Below, one piece after another: positions 1 through 9,531 of a DNA stretch of 64,000 nt (positions are counted from its first letter, which is position 1; each line of letters opens with the position of its first letter). Below the pieces are notes generated by a model. It worked only from the letters and a program-made list of their open reading frames with translations, was not told the DNA's origin and searched no databases. The translations under genes and the position numbers were made by a program. This stretch comes from Caenimonas soli. GTDB lineage: Bacteria > Pseudomonadota > Gammaproteobacteria > Burkholderiales > Burkholderiaceae_C. The stretch is from contig NZ_JABJVV010000021.1 of assembly GCF_013155545.1 (NCBI RefSeq), positions 1-64,000 on the forward strand, given 5' to 3'.

Positions 1-3000
1 GGCGGCGATGGGCTGGCGAGTGGCACGCTCAGCGTGGACGGCAAGATCCTGGCGCGCAGCGGCGACGTGGTGCTGATCGCCCCGAACGTTCAGGTGGGCA
101 CCGGCGCGCTGGTGCAGTCGCCCAGCGGCGCCACGATCCTGGCCGCAGGCCAGAAGGTGGAGCTGACCGGGCGCGGCCTGGAAGGCATCCGCATGGAACT
201 GCAGGCCCCCGGCGACCAGGCACTGAACCTGGGCACGCTGCAAGGCGATGCCGTGGGCATCTTCGCCGGCCAGCTCAAACACAGTGGCCTGATCCAGGCT
301 AACGCCGTCACAGCCGAGGGTGGCAAGGTGGTGCTCAAAGCGGGCGCGGGCGACGCGCTGGTCGACGGGCGCATCTCGGCCGTTGCAGGCAGCCAGGGCG
401 GCTCCATCGACGTGTTGGGCCAGCGCGTGGGCCTGCTCGCCGGCGCGGCGCTGGATGTGAGCGGCGAACGCGGCGGCGGTTCTGTCCGGGTCGGCGGTGA
501 TTACCAGGGCAAGAATGCCGAAGTGCCCAATGCCCAGCGCACCTATGTCGACGCGGCCGCAACCATCAAGGCCGACGCCGGCGTGGACGGCAACGGCGGA
601 CGGGTCATCGTCTGGGCCGACGACCAGACCCAGAGTTTCGGTGCCATCGGCGCGCGTGGCGGCGCGCAGGGCGGCGACGGCGGCTTCGTCGAAGTCTCGG
701 GCAAGCACAGGCTCCAGTTTTCCTCGCCCGTCGATACGAGGGCACCCATGGGCAAGACCGGCATCTTGCTGCTCGATCCCGACGACATCGTCGTTTCGAC
801 CTCAGGGGGCGTGTACGGCGGCGATGTGCTGTTTGGCGACGCGCCGACCTTCCTGACCCTCGACGTCGCGACCATCAACAGCGCCAACAGCAACGTGGTG
901 TTGCAGGCCAACAACCAGATCGATATCGACGCGCCGATCAACATCGCGAACGCCGGGATCGGCTTTACCGCGCAGGCCGGCGGCTATCTCAACGTCAACG
1001 GCTCGATCACCACCAACGGTGGTGCGGTCAGCCTCACGGCGGGCGATCCTGGATCCCTCACCAGCCCCAACGAGGGGTCGCTGAACATCCAGCAGGCCAT
1101 TACCACCAACGGCGGCAACATCACTCTGCTGTCGAACCTGTCCGACGTCGGCGGCAACAGTGTGTTCATCAACGCGCCGATCAACGCCGGAACGGGTGCC
1201 GTCGGCATCAGCGGCCAACGCGTCGACGTAACCAGCGCCGGCATCTCTGGTGGCTCGATCACGATGTCGACCATTGTCAGTAATGGGCACATCGACTTGA
1301 ACGGCGCCACCCTAGCCGCAGGCGGCGGGGGCATCCTGCTGAGTACCACCGGCGCCGACGCCGACGTCTATTTGCTCAACTCGACCTTGATTGCCAGCGC
1401 GGGCAGTTCCATTCAAGTGGGCGCCAACGCGGGCACGGTGGACGTGTGGGGTTCCACGCTGAACAGTGACGGTGGCTCGGTGAACGTGTCCGGGGCTTCC
1501 GCTGGCACCACCGGCGTTTCGCTCTACAACTCGACCGTCAACGCCGGGTCAGGCGACATTTCCATCGTCGGGACGACGCAAAATCAGTTCAGCTTTGGCG
1601 TGGAAGTGTCGGGCAGTATGAACCTGAGCGCCGGGGCCGGCACCGCGATTTTCGGCGAGAACCAGGCGACCTCGCTCTCGTTCAGCGGCGGCGGCATCCT
1701 GGTGGACTGCGGGTGCATGGGATCGCTCACGGGCAGCGGCACGTTGAGCCTGACCGGGGTGAGCGCCGGCAACGGCATAGGCATCGAATTCAGCAATGCG
1801 GATATCAGCCGCAGCGGGCCCATCACCATCAATGGCAACTCGGCCGGCATCGGCGTGCTCGCCTATGGTTCCAACTTTGTGACGAACGGCGATACGCTCA
1901 ACATCAACGGCAGCCATGTCGATATCGAGTTCACCGCCATCGACACGGGCGGCGCCGCCCTGGCTATCGGCAGTTCCGGTGGCGTCTACATTTACGGTTC
2001 GTCCATCGGCACGTCCGGCGGCAGCATCGACATCAACGGCGGCAGTGCATCCCTGTTCGGGACTACGGGCGTGTACATCGGCAGCTCCAGCATTCACGCA
2101 GGCGCCGGCGCTGTCAATATCACCGGGGAAAGCGCGGACTTGGAAGGATTCGTCCTGGATGCCGGGGGCGCCACCGTCAGCGGAAGCACGGTCGCCATCA
2201 CGGGCACGACCGGGGTGGGCAGCCCCTACGACGCGCTGCAAGTCAACAACGAACTGATTTCGGCCACTTCCGCCATCCAGCTCACGGCCGTGAACGGCCT
2301 TCTGGCCCTCAACAACAGCACCGTCGAAAACAGCGGCAGCGGCCAGACCGTGCTGCAAGCCGTGACAACGGCGCCCGCGCCGATCCCTGGCATTTACATC
2401 GACGGTGGATCGTCCGTCAGGAACGTCGGCGCGAGCCCGGGCGAGATCCACCTCGTGGCCGACTACCTCGATCTCCAAGGCCAGATCGACTCGGGCGCGG
2501 CCCGCACGATGATCAAGCCCACAAGGATGAGCCGGGCCATCGGGTTAGGCAGCACCGACGACAGCGGCAAGCTGGCACTGAGCCAGGCCGAACTGGGCAA
2601 TGTGACGGCGGGCGTCATCGTGATCGGCGGTGGAAGTTACACCGGTGGCCTGTCGATCGAGAGCTCGATCGGTGTGGGCAGCGGGGCGTTGAGCCTGATC
2701 CAGGGTTCCGCCGCCAGCATCACGCAGGCGGGCGGCGCGACGATTTACGCGAACCAGCTGAATGCGGATGCCGGTAGCGTGGTCCTGACCGAAGCCAACC
2801 ATGTTTCCGTGATCAGCGGACGAGCGACCAACGCCAGCGGCGCGGGTTTTGCATTCTCGAACGACGGTGGAGCCGACCTTACCGTCGGAGCCGTCGATGG
2901 CATCCTGGGCATCCATTCAGGCACGGGGCCCACGGGCCGCAGCGCCGTCGCCCTGAGTGCCAACAACGGCAGCATTTGGCAGTTCGAAGCGGTCAGAGGC

Positions 3001-4221
3001 TCTTCGCTGACTGCGGCGGCAGGGGTCAACATCAACCTCACAAACCCCGGCAACGACCTCACGGCGATCGACGCAACGGCCGTCGCCGGCGACGCTGCGC
3101 TGACCAACAACGCACCGGCGGCCCGGCTCAACGCCTCGGCCGGCGGAACGGTGGCCTACCGAGGCTTCGGCGCGCTTACCGTGGGCACGATCGCAGCCGG
3201 CGGCTCGGTGGCCCTGGAAGCGGATGCTATCGCGGCCGAGGCGGGCAAGGGCACGGTCCATGCCCTCAATGACGGCCAGGTCTTTGTCAGGGCCGCCAAT
3301 GGTGCCATCGGCAGTGGCGCCAGCCCGCTGCGGGTCGCGACCAGCGGTGGCGTGTTCGCGCAGGCCCTGGGGACCGGCGGCAATGTTCACTTGAGCACGC
3401 CATCGACCTCGTTCAAATTGCATCTGGATGCGGCCGGCCTGGCCTCGATCACCGGCCCCGGCGCCGGGTCCACGCTGGGCCTGGCCAGCGCCAAAGTTGG
3501 CGGTGCGCTCAGCTGGAGCGGCTTTGATAGCGCGGTGCTCGGCACCAGCGTTCCGAGCACCACGCTGGTCTCCGTCGACGGCAGGGTGCTCAGCGTCGCC
3601 CTGGAGGGCACCACGTCCGGTTCCTCGCTGGGTTCAAGTGGCGGCGGTGTCAGTGCCGGCGGGCCCATCACCGCCGAGGGCGATGTCTACCTGGCCGGCG
3701 TCCTGGCGCCCGGCGGCAGCGGCGGCATCTCCTCCATGACCGTCTCGGGCAACCTGCATGTGCTCGATGGGGCCGTGATGGAATTCGACTTCAACGGAAC
3801 CAGCCATGACAAGATCGACGTGGCCGGCAATGTCGTGTTTCCCTCGGCGCCGGGCGGCAGCACGCTGATTGCCAAAGCGACGTCACAGCCGGCCGATGGC
3901 TCCTACAAGCTGATCGCCGGAACGACCAGCGGCGAGTTGCCGACGGTGACGGGAAATGTCGCCGGGGCTTCGCTTGCGTACGGCTCCCTCATGATGAACG
4001 TGGCCACGGCACCGCCGCCCGCTCCAGCGCCTTTGACCGGCTCGACGACCGACCAGGTCGCTGCGCTGATCGATGGCAACCATGCCTTGGCGGCGCAGGT
4101 GGTCGCAGAAAACAACACACTGACCACCTTCACCAGCTTGCTGCAGCAGGAAGAAGAAAAGCAGGCGGCGGACGCCAAGGGCCTGGACAACCTGGTCGAC
4201 GATAACCAGTGCCGGCGCTGA
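1..4221 (+). CDS. Two-partner-secretion / filamentous hemagglutinin-like exoprotein, 3' part
   Basis: The reading frame is open from base 1, so the gene starts upstream of the window; about 1406 residues are visible. The sequence is Gly/Ala/Ser/Asn-rich with many short beta-strand repeats typical of right-handed beta-helix adhesins. The hallmark LLLDPDDIVVST lies near residue 255, a signature of secreted TpsA/hemagglutinin-repeat proteins. Near the C-terminus is a further strand-rich stretch (GGSGGISSMTVSGNL, then a SHDKIDVAGNV motif), followed by a Pro-rich linker and a short acidic, Gln/Lys-rich tail. No C-terminal beta-barrel is evident, so secretion through a separate TpsB pore is likelier than autotransport. 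The N-terminal TPS domain would lie outside the window. The substrate or partner cell is unknown. The stop lies 13 bases from the convergent glcD stop. Confidence 0.8.
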   Translation, partial: GGDGLASGTLSVDGKILARSGDVVLIAPNVQVGTGALVQSPSGATILAAGQKVELTGRGLEGIRMELQAPGDQALNLGTLQGDAVGIFAGQLKHSGLIQANAVTAEGGKVVLKAGAGDALVDGRISAVAGSQGGSIDVLGQRVGLLAGAALDVSGERGGGSVRVGGDYQGKNAEVPNAQRTYVDAAATIKADAGVDGNGGRVIVWADDQTQSFGAIGARGGAQGGDGGFVEVSGKHRLQFSSPVDTRAPMGKTGILLLDPDDIVVSTSGGVYGGDVLFGDAPTFLTLDVATINSANSNVVLQANNQIDIDAPINIANAGIGFTAQAGGYLNVNGSITTNGGAVSLTAGDPGSLTSPNEGSLNIQQAITTNGGNITLLSNLSDVGGNSVFINAPINAGTGAVGISGQRVDVTSAGISGGSITMSTIVSNGHIDLNGATLAAGGGGILLSTTGADADVYLLNSTLIASAGSSIQVGANAGTVDVWGSTLNSDGGSVNVSGASAGTTGVSLYNSTVNAGSGDISIVGTTQNQFSFGVEVSGSMNLSAGAGTAIFGENQATSLSFSGGGILVDCGCMGSLTGSGTLSLTGVSAGNGIGIEFSNADISRSGPITINGNSAGIGVLAYGSNFVTNGDTLNINGSHVDIEFTAIDTGGAALAIGSSGGVYIYGSSIGTSGGSIDINGGSASLFGTTGVYIGSSSIHAGAGAVNITGESADLEGFVLDAGGATVSGSTVAITGTTGVGSPYDALQVNNELISATSAIQLTAVNGLLALNNSTVENSGSGQTVLQAVTTAPAPIPGIYIDGGSSVRNVGASPGEIHLVADYLDLQGQIDSGAARTMIKPTRMSRAIGLGSTDDSGKLALSQAELGNVTAGVIVIGGGSYTGGLSIESSIGVGSGALSLIQGSAASITQAGGATIYANQLNADAGSVVLTEANHVSVISGRATNASGAGFAFSNDGGADLTVGAVDGILGIHSGTGPTGRSAVALSANNGSIWQFEAVRGSSLTAAAGVNINLTNPGNDLTAIDATAVAGDAALTNNAPAARLNASAGGTVAYRGFGALTVGTIAAGGSVALEADAIAAEAGKGTVHALNDGQVFVRAANGAIGSGASPLRVATSGGVFAQALGTGGNVHLSTPSTSFKLHLDAAGLASITGPGAGSTLGLASAKVGGALSWSGFDSAVLGTSVPSTTLVSVDGRVLSVALEGTTSGSSLGSSGGGVSAGGPITAEGDVYLAGVLAPGGSGGISSMTVSGNLHVLDGAVMEFDFNGTSHDKIDVAGNVVFPSAPGGSTLIAKATSQPADGSYKLIAGTTSGELPTVTGNVAGASLAYGSLMMNVATAPPPAPAPLTGSTTDQVAALIDGNHALAAQVVAENNTLTTFTSLLQQEEEKQAADAKGLDNLVDDNQCRR

Positions 4222-4234
4222 TTCGCGGCCGTGG

Positions 4235-5728
4235 CTAAAACCGCGGCAGATCCGGATGTGAGATCCGGCCGCCGCGCACCAGCATCTTTCCGTATTCGGC
4301 GCAGCGGTTCAGGGTCGGGATCACCTTGCCCGGATTCAGCAGACCCCTGGGGTCGAAGGCGCGCTTGAGCGCCAGCATCTGTTCGCGCTCGCCGGCGCTG
4401 AACTGCACGCACATGGAGTTCAGTTTCTCCACGCCAACGCCATGCTCACCCGTCACGGTGCCGCCCATGGCCACGCTGGTTTCCAGGATGTCGGCACCGA
4501 ACAGCTCGCAACGGTGCAACTGGTCGGCGTCGTTGGCGTCGAACAGGATGAGGGGGTGCAGGTTGCCGTCGCCGGCATGGAACACGTTGGCGCAGCGCAG
4601 GCCGTACTTCTTTTCCATTTCCTGGATCGCCAGCAGGATGTCGGCCAGGCGTTTGCGCGGGATGGTGGAGTCCATGCACATGTAGTCGGGGCTGATGCGG
4701 CCCGACGCCGGAAAAGCATTCTTGCGCCCGCTCCAGAACTTCAGGCGCTCGGGCTCGTCGCGGCTGACGGCGATGGCCGTCGCGCCCGCCGTGCGCAGCA
4801 CCTCGCTCATGCGGCCGATCTCTTCTTCCACTTCCTCCGGCGTGCCGTCGCTCTCGCACAGCAGGATGGCCTCGGCCGCCAGGTCGTAGCCGGCATGCAC
4901 GAAGTCTTCCACCGCCGCCGTCATGGGCTTGTCCATCATCTCCAGGCCGGCCGGGATGATGCCCGCCGCGATCACCGCAGCGACAGCGTCGCCGGCCTTG
5001 CGCACGTCGTCGAAGCTGGCCATGATGCAGCGCGCCAGCAGCGGCTTGGGGACCAGCTTGACGGTCACCTCGATCGCCACGGCGAGCATGCCCTCGCTGC
5101 CGATGACGACACTCAGCAGGTCATAGCCCGCGCAGTCCAATGCGGCGCTGCCGAACTCCACCGGCTCGCCTTCGACCGTGAAGCCGCGCACCTTGAGCAC
5201 GTTGTGCAGCGTGAGGCCGTACTTGAGGCAATGCACACCGCCCGAGTTTTCCGCCACATTGCCGCCGATGGTGCAGGCGATCTGGCTGGACGGGTCGGGC
5301 GCGTAGTACAGGCCATGCGGCGCCGCCGCTTCGCTGATGGCGAGGTTGCGCACGCCGCATTGCACGACGGCGGTGCGGCTGGCCGGGTCGAGCCGCAGGA
5401 TGCGGTTGAACCTGGCGAGCGACAGCGTCACGCCCAGCGCATGCGGCATGGCGCCACCCGACAGGCCCGTGCCCGCTCCGCGAGCCACGACCGGCACGTC
5501 GAGCGAATGGCAGATCCGCAGGACGGCCTGGACCTGGCCTTCGGTTTCCGGCAGCGCGACCACCAGCGGGCGCTGCCGGTACGCCGTCAGGCCGTCGCAC
5601 TCATAGGGCGTGGTGTCTTCGCTGTTCCACAGCAGGGCGTCGGCCGGCAGCGCGGCCTGCAGCGCCCGCACCACCTGCGACTGGCGCTCGGCGCGGTCGG
5701 CAATAACGGGGTCCAGCGGGGCGTTCAT
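4235..5728 (-). CDS. glcD: FAD-linked 2-hydroxyacid oxidase, GlcD type
   Basis: A 497-residue FAD-binding PCMH-type oxidase closely resembling glycolate oxidase subunit GlcD along its whole length. Visible hallmarks are the FAD loop RGAGTGLSGGA (residues 83-93), APDPSSQIACTIGGNVAEN (143-161) and, near the C-terminus, NVFHAGDGNLHPLILFD and GEHGVG. It would oxidise glycolate, D-lactate or another 2-hydroxyacid to the 2-oxoacid. I start it at the ATG at 5728, which overlaps the stop of the upstream racemase-like gene (ATGA) and matches the GlcD N-terminus; the longer open frame upstream is antisense-like sequence. GlcE and GlcF, the usual partners, are not adjacent. The coupling to a mandelate-racemase-like gene suggests a specialised 2-hydroxyacid substrate, which is inference. 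Confidence 0.87.
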   Translation of the reverse strand: MNAPLDPVIADRAERQSQVVRALQAALPADALLWNSEDTTPYECDGLTAYRQRPLVVALPETEGQVQAVLRICHSLDVPVVARGAGTGLSGGAMPHALGVTLSLARFNRILRLDPASRTAVVQCGVRNLAISEAAAPHGLYYAPDPSSQIACTIGGNVAENSGGVHCLKYGLTLHNVLKVRGFTVEGEPVEFGSAALDCAGYDLLSVVIGSEGMLAVAIEVTVKLVPKPLLARCIMASFDDVRKAGDAVAAVIAAGIIPAGLEMMDKPMTAAVEDFVHAGYDLAAEAILLCESDGTPEEVEEEIGRMSEVLRTAGATAIAVSRDEPERLKFWSGRKNAFPASGRISPDYMCMDSTIPRKRLADILLAIQEMEKKYGLRCANVFHAGDGNLHPLILFDANDADQLHRCELFGADILETSVAMGGTVTGEHGVGVEKLNSMCVQFSAGEREQMLALKRAFDPRGLLNPGKVIPTLNRCAEYGKMLVRGGRISHPDLPRF

Positions 5729-6795
5729 GCGGCGTATTTCCTGGTGGCGTCGTCGTCGAACTCTACCCCGCTGGCCAGCACGCCGTCCAGGTCGGCCAGG
5801 CCGTCGCGCAGCCTCAAGGGACTCTTGAGGACAGGGTTCCACCAGTCGGCATATTCCAGCCAGCGGGCGGTCGGCGTTGCCGTGAGCAGCTGGGCGCTGA
5901 TCTCGGGCCAGAGGTGGCTGGATACGGCGGTGCCATAGGCCTGGGCCATGGCCGACACCGCCAGCCAGCCGGTGACGCCGCCGCACTTCATCACGTCGGG
6001 CATCACGTGCTCACGCACGCCGGCGTCGAAGGCATGGCGGAAATCCAGCGGTCCCCACCAGTTCTCGCCGGCCTGCAGCGGTGTGCGCACGCGCTGGCCC
6101 AACTGCACCAGCGCCGCATAGTCGTGCGCCAGCACCGGCTCCTCGATCCATTGCAGGCCTTCACCGTCCAGCGCCTGCAAACGGCTGCGGGCTTCCCCGG
6201 GGGTGAGGCTCTGGTTGTAGTCGACCATCACCGCCAGCTGCGGCCCGACGGCGTCGCGGATCGCGCGAACGACGGCGATGTCTTCGGCCAGCGTCGGGTA
6301 GCCGATCTTGGCCTTGACGCCTTTCAGGCCCTGCCGGGCCCAGCGCTCGGCGGCGCGGGCGGAATCGGCGGCGCCGTCGTAACCGATGCCGCCATAGCAG
6401 GGCACCGGTTTGGCTGCCGCCCCGAGCAGCGCGTGCAGCGGCGACTGCCGGCTGCGCGCCAGCGCGTCCCATAGCGCCATGTCGATGCCTGCCAGGGCCA
6501 TGCCGACCAGGCCCTGCGTGCCCAGCAACCTGAAGCGCCCCTGCAGCTGTTCCGACAGCGCGGCCGGGGCCAGGGCCTGACCGGCGACCAGGGGCTCCAT
6601 GTTCTTCATCAGCTCGGCCGTCGCTTTGAGCGCGGCCTGCGTGTAGGTGAAGGTGATGCTGTGGCCCTGCACGCCCTGATCGGTCGTGACCGAGAGCAGC
6701 ACCAGCGGCGAGGCCGCGATGACACCGGAGGCCGTCCGGTGCGGCTCCGCCATCGGAACCAGCACGCTACGGACGTCAAAGGAAAGGATCTTCAT
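5725..6795 (-). CDS. Mandelate racemase-like enolase-superfamily enzyme
   Basis: A 356-residue protein of the mandelate racemase/muconate-lactonising family, which abstracts the alpha-proton of a carboxylate using Mg2+. Every residue of the mandelate racemase active site is present: K161-x-K163, metal ligands D192, E218 and E244, N194, and the D267-H294 dyad with E314. Each lies exactly three positions before the known Pseudomonas putida numbering (K164, K166, D195, N197, E221, E247, D270, H297, E317). The substrate loop differs (CYGGIGYDG in place of YDSHSLDG), so the true substrate may not be mandelate. The start is the ATG at 6795 (MKILSFDV); an in-frame ATG at 6828 adds 11 unlikely residues. 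It is first in a two-gene unit with glcD (4-bp overlap). Confidence 0.85.
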   Translation of the reverse strand: MKILSFDVRSVLVPMAEPHRTASGVIAASPLVLLSVTTDQGVQGHSITFTYTQAALKATAELMKNMEPLVAGQALAPAALSEQLQGRFRLLGTQGLVGMALAGIDMALWDALARSRQSPLHALLGAAAKPVPCYGGIGYDGAADSARAAERWARQGLKGVKAKIGYPTLAEDIAVVRAIRDAVGPQLAVMVDYNQSLTPGEARSRLQALDGEGLQWIEEPVLAHDYAALVQLGQRVRTPLQAGENWWGPLDFRHAFDAGVREHVMPDVMKCGGVTGWLAVSAMAQAYGTAVSSHLWPEISAQLLTATPTARWLEYADWWNPVLKSPLRLRDGLADLDGVLASGVEFDDDATRKYAA

Positions 6796-6886
6796 CCGCC
6801 CACTGTAGGCAGCGATGCGAGAACGCACCAGTGAAGGTTTTTCACGGATCGGTGAAAAGCGGTGGCGCTGCCTTAGCGCTCCTGCC

Positions 6887-8626
6887 TCAGATCGGCGCAG
6901 GTGCCGACTGGCCGGCGTCCGTCGCGCGTGGTTCGAGATGATGCACCACCCTCTTCGGATCCTCGAGCAGCCGCTCCAGGGCCCGCGTCATCCGCTGCAG
7001 CAGGCGCTGCTCATCGATGCCGCCTTCGGGCGTGAGTTCGGGGGCGCCATTCGGGACCCATGCGGACACCAGCCGCAGGCGCAGGGTCAGGTCCGGCGGC
7101 AACCCGGACACCGTTTCCAGGCCCCGGGCCACGATGTGCTGCGCCAGCAGGCGGCGCGCGTCGTTCGCCTGGGGGCCTTCGATGAGGATGGCGAACCGCG
7201 TATCGGCCACCCGGCACACCGTGTCCACCTCGCGCACGACCTGGGACAGGCGCGAGGCGGCAACTACCAGCGCGCGGTCGCCCGCCTCGCGCCCCGCGCG
7301 CGCCACGATGTCGGCGTGGTTGGACAAATCGACCAGCAGCACGGTGCAGCGATGGCCGGAGCGGCGCGCCCGGCGCAGGGCATCGCGCAGGCGCAGCCTG
7401 AGCACGGGCGTGACCGTCAAACCGGTCAGCGGGTCGGTGCTGTCCAGCGCCCGCAGGCGAGCGCGGTTCTCGCTGAAATCCTTGGCCCGCCAGTGCAGGA
7501 TGTAGAGCAGCAGCGGAATCTCGATGGCCGAGCCGATCAGCACGGCGTACTGCGTGGCCCAGCTGTCGGGCAGGACGCCGGCCGCTCGCAGCGCGGGGAA
7601 CGGGTAGCCCAGGTGGACCGGCAGGAAGCCCAGGATCAGCCAGCCCGAGTAGCGCTCGCCCTTGTACCAGGTCCAGGCGCACAGATAGATGCTGAGCACC
7701 ACCGACAGCAGGCCGTAGATGTTGAGGATGGTGTAGGTCAGCGGGCCACTGGACAGGACATAGACCACCGCGAACGCGGGCCCGAACAGGGAGAAGCCCA
7801 CCGCCGCGCGGTCCAGGCGCCGGCCGTGGCGTGGCAGTGCGGTCGCCTGCCTGATGAACCAGATGCCCGAGCCGATCATCAGCAGCATGAACATCGCCGG
7901 CGCCGCGTTGTTGAACCAGGCCCACTGCGGCCACAGGAAGAGGCCGCCCATGCCGGTGAAGGACAGCTGGAATGCCAGCATGCAGGCCACATACATGCAG
8001 TACGCACGGAATACAGGGTCGCCATAGAGCCGCGCGTGGATCAGCCCGACGATGAAGACAAGCAGGCCGAATCCCAGGTAGCCGCCCAGCATCAGGTAGG
8101 TCCATTGGCGCTTGGACTGCAGGCGCTCGTCCGTGAGCAGCTGCACATAAGGGCTCGTCGGGGCGGGACGGTTCTCCAGTCGCAGCCAGACCGGACTTGC
8201 GGAGTTGCCCTGGACTTCGAACAGCGGCGAGTGATTCGGCTGGCTCCACTGTGCGACCGGCACATGGTCGCCGGCCCGCTGCTCCTGCCAGGCGCCGTCG
8301 GGCCCACGCGCGTACAGGCTGGCGCGGTCGATGAACGCGGCGCCGGTGAGGAGCAGGTACCAGCGCTGCGAGGGAGGCAGCGCCGGTAGATCGAAGCGCA
8401 TCCACAGCACGGAGTTTCCCAGCTGGAAGTTGCGGTACCTGTCCATCGGCTGCAGCTTCGCGGCCCCGCCCGCAACCTCCTGGACGGACATCCGGGCGGA
8501 TTCGTCGATCCAGTATTGGCCTTGCAGGGTGATGTCGGTCTCGCCCTCGCTGGCCCACGCGGGCCGGAACGTCGCGGCCGCCAGCAGGACGGCCAGCGCG
8601 GCCAGGCGTAGTGCCAAGCGCAGCAT
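6887..8626 (-). CDS. 7TM-DISM sensor protein with degenerate GGDEF domain
   Basis: A 579-residue membrane signalling protein. A signal peptide (residues 1-25, ending PAWA) is followed by a periplasmic 7TMR-DISMED2 beta-domain (about 30-170), seven predicted transmembrane helices (about 185-380) and a cytoplasmic GGDEF-like domain beginning at DPLTGL (398-403). The catalytic signature is degraded: GGDEF is replaced by ADTRF (474-478), and the FKxxND segment reads NHADIV. Cyclic-di-GMP synthesis is therefore unlikely, and the domain may act as a binding or interaction module. The start is the ATG at 8626; longer frames overlap the upstream LysR gene and lack a signal peptide. The periplasmic ligand is unknown; related domains bind carbohydrate-like molecules. 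Confidence 0.82.
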   Translation of the reverse strand: MLRLALRLAALAVLLAAATFRPAWASEGETDITLQGQYWIDESARMSVQEVAGGAAKLQPMDRYRNFQLGNSVLWMRFDLPALPPSQRWYLLLTGAAFIDRASLYARGPDGAWQEQRAGDHVPVAQWSQPNHSPLFEVQGNSASPVWLRLENRPAPTSPYVQLLTDERLQSKRQWTYLMLGGYLGFGLLVFIVGLIHARLYGDPVFRAYCMYVACMLAFQLSFTGMGGLFLWPQWAWFNNAAPAMFMLLMIGSGIWFIRQATALPRHGRRLDRAAVGFSLFGPAFAVVYVLSSGPLTYTILNIYGLLSVVLSIYLCAWTWYKGERYSGWLILGFLPVHLGYPFPALRAAGVLPDSWATQYAVLIGSAIEIPLLLYILHWRAKDFSENRARLRALDSTDPLTGLTVTPVLRLRLRDALRRARRSGHRCTVLLVDLSNHADIVARAGREAGDRALVVAASRLSQVVREVDTVCRVADTRFAILIEGPQANDARRLLAQHIVARGLETVSGLPPDLTLRLRLVSAWVPNGAPELTPEGGIDEQRLLQRMTRALERLLEDPKRVVHHLEPRATDAGQSAPAPI

Positions 8627-8657
8627 GCCGATCCCGTGTGCGCGTGTTCTCACGGTC

Positions 8658-9527
8658 TTAGGCGAGACTCTTCTTGAGCCACTCCGCAAAAGCGGCGCAT
8701 TCCCAGCGGTCCATGGTGCCGGTGCGCCAGCACAGGTAGTGCGCATGCGGGCTGGGCACGTTGCGGTCGGAGATTCGTTCGAGCGTACCGTTCTCCAGCC
8801 ACGGTTGGCCCAGCTTCAGGCGAACCAGCGCGATGCCCAGGCCCTGGGCCGCCGCGTCGCACATCAGGCCGATGTCGTTGAACGACGAGCCCTCGCCCGG
8901 CTCGCCGGCGTCCACGCCATGGGCCAGGAACCAGGTGCGCCAGGGCTCCAGTGGACTCTTGATGAGTTTGGCCGTGAGCAGCTCCTCGATGGAGTCGAAC
9001 GGGCCATTGGCGCGGATGTAGCTGGGGGCCGCCAGCGGGGTGACCTCGTCGGTCATCAGGCAGACATGCTCGACATCGGCATAGCGGCCGGTGCCGAAGC
9101 GGATCATCAGGTCGGCGTCCTCGGCCACCACGTCCAGCAAAGGAATCGAGACTTGCAGCGTCAGGTCGATCTCGGGATAGGCTTCGATGAAGCCGCGCAG
9201 CCGCGGCATCAGGATGGAGCGCGAGAAGGTGGGGGTGACGGCGACGCGCAGCTTGCGCTTGCCCTGGGCGGCGTCCTTGCCGGGAAAGCGCTCCAGGCTG
9301 GCGAGCCCCTCGCGTACATGGGCCAGGTACTCGCTGCCTTCGGTCGTCAGCGAGAAATCGGCGCGGCCGAACAGCTTGGTGCCGATGATCTGTTCCAGTT
9401 GCTTGACGCGATGGCTCACGGCGCTGGGCGTCACGCACAGTTCCTCCGCCGCCAGCGTCACCGAGCGCAAGCGCGCCAGCGCTTCGAAAGTCAGCAAACA
9501 CTGGATCGGAGGGATGCGCGCGGTCAT
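8658..9527 (-). CDS. LysR-family transcriptional regulator, GcvA-like
   Basis: A 289-residue LTTR. The N-terminal winged HTH (residues about 5-65) contains LTFEALARLRSVTLAAEELC and TPSAVSHRVKQLEQ, and is followed by a LysR substrate-binding domain (about 90-289). The N-terminus (IPPIQCLLTFEALAR) and the DLMIRFGTGRY segment resemble the GcvA-like branch. The start at 9527 lies just 4 bases downstream of the purU stop on the same strand, so co-transcription with purU is likely. A link to glycine or one-carbon control is suggested only by GcvA similarity and the purU neighbour; the effector cannot be read from the sequence. Confidence 0.85.
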   Translation of the reverse strand: MTARIPPIQCLLTFEALARLRSVTLAAEELCVTPSAVSHRVKQLEQIIGTKLFGRADFSLTTEGSEYLAHVREGLASLERFPGKDAAQGKRKLRVAVTPTFSRSILMPRLRGFIEAYPEIDLTLQVSIPLLDVVAEDADLMIRFGTGRYADVEHVCLMTDEVTPLAAPSYIRANGPFDSIEELLTAKLIKSPLEPWRTWFLAHGVDAGEPGEGSSFNDIGLMCDAAAQGLGIALVRLKLGQPWLENGTLERISDRNVPSPHAHYLCWRTGTMDRWECAAFAEWLKKSLA

Positions 9528-9531
9528 GGGC

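Noticed and set aside
4442-5938. 498-codon plus-strand open frame across glcD
   Set aside because: A compositional shadow: its protein is His/Gln/Arg-rich with no family motif, while the opposite strand encodes GlcD throughout.
6815-8389. 524-codon plus-strand open frame
   Set aside because: Antisense to the 7TM-DISM gene; Arg/Gln/His-rich without recognisable domains.
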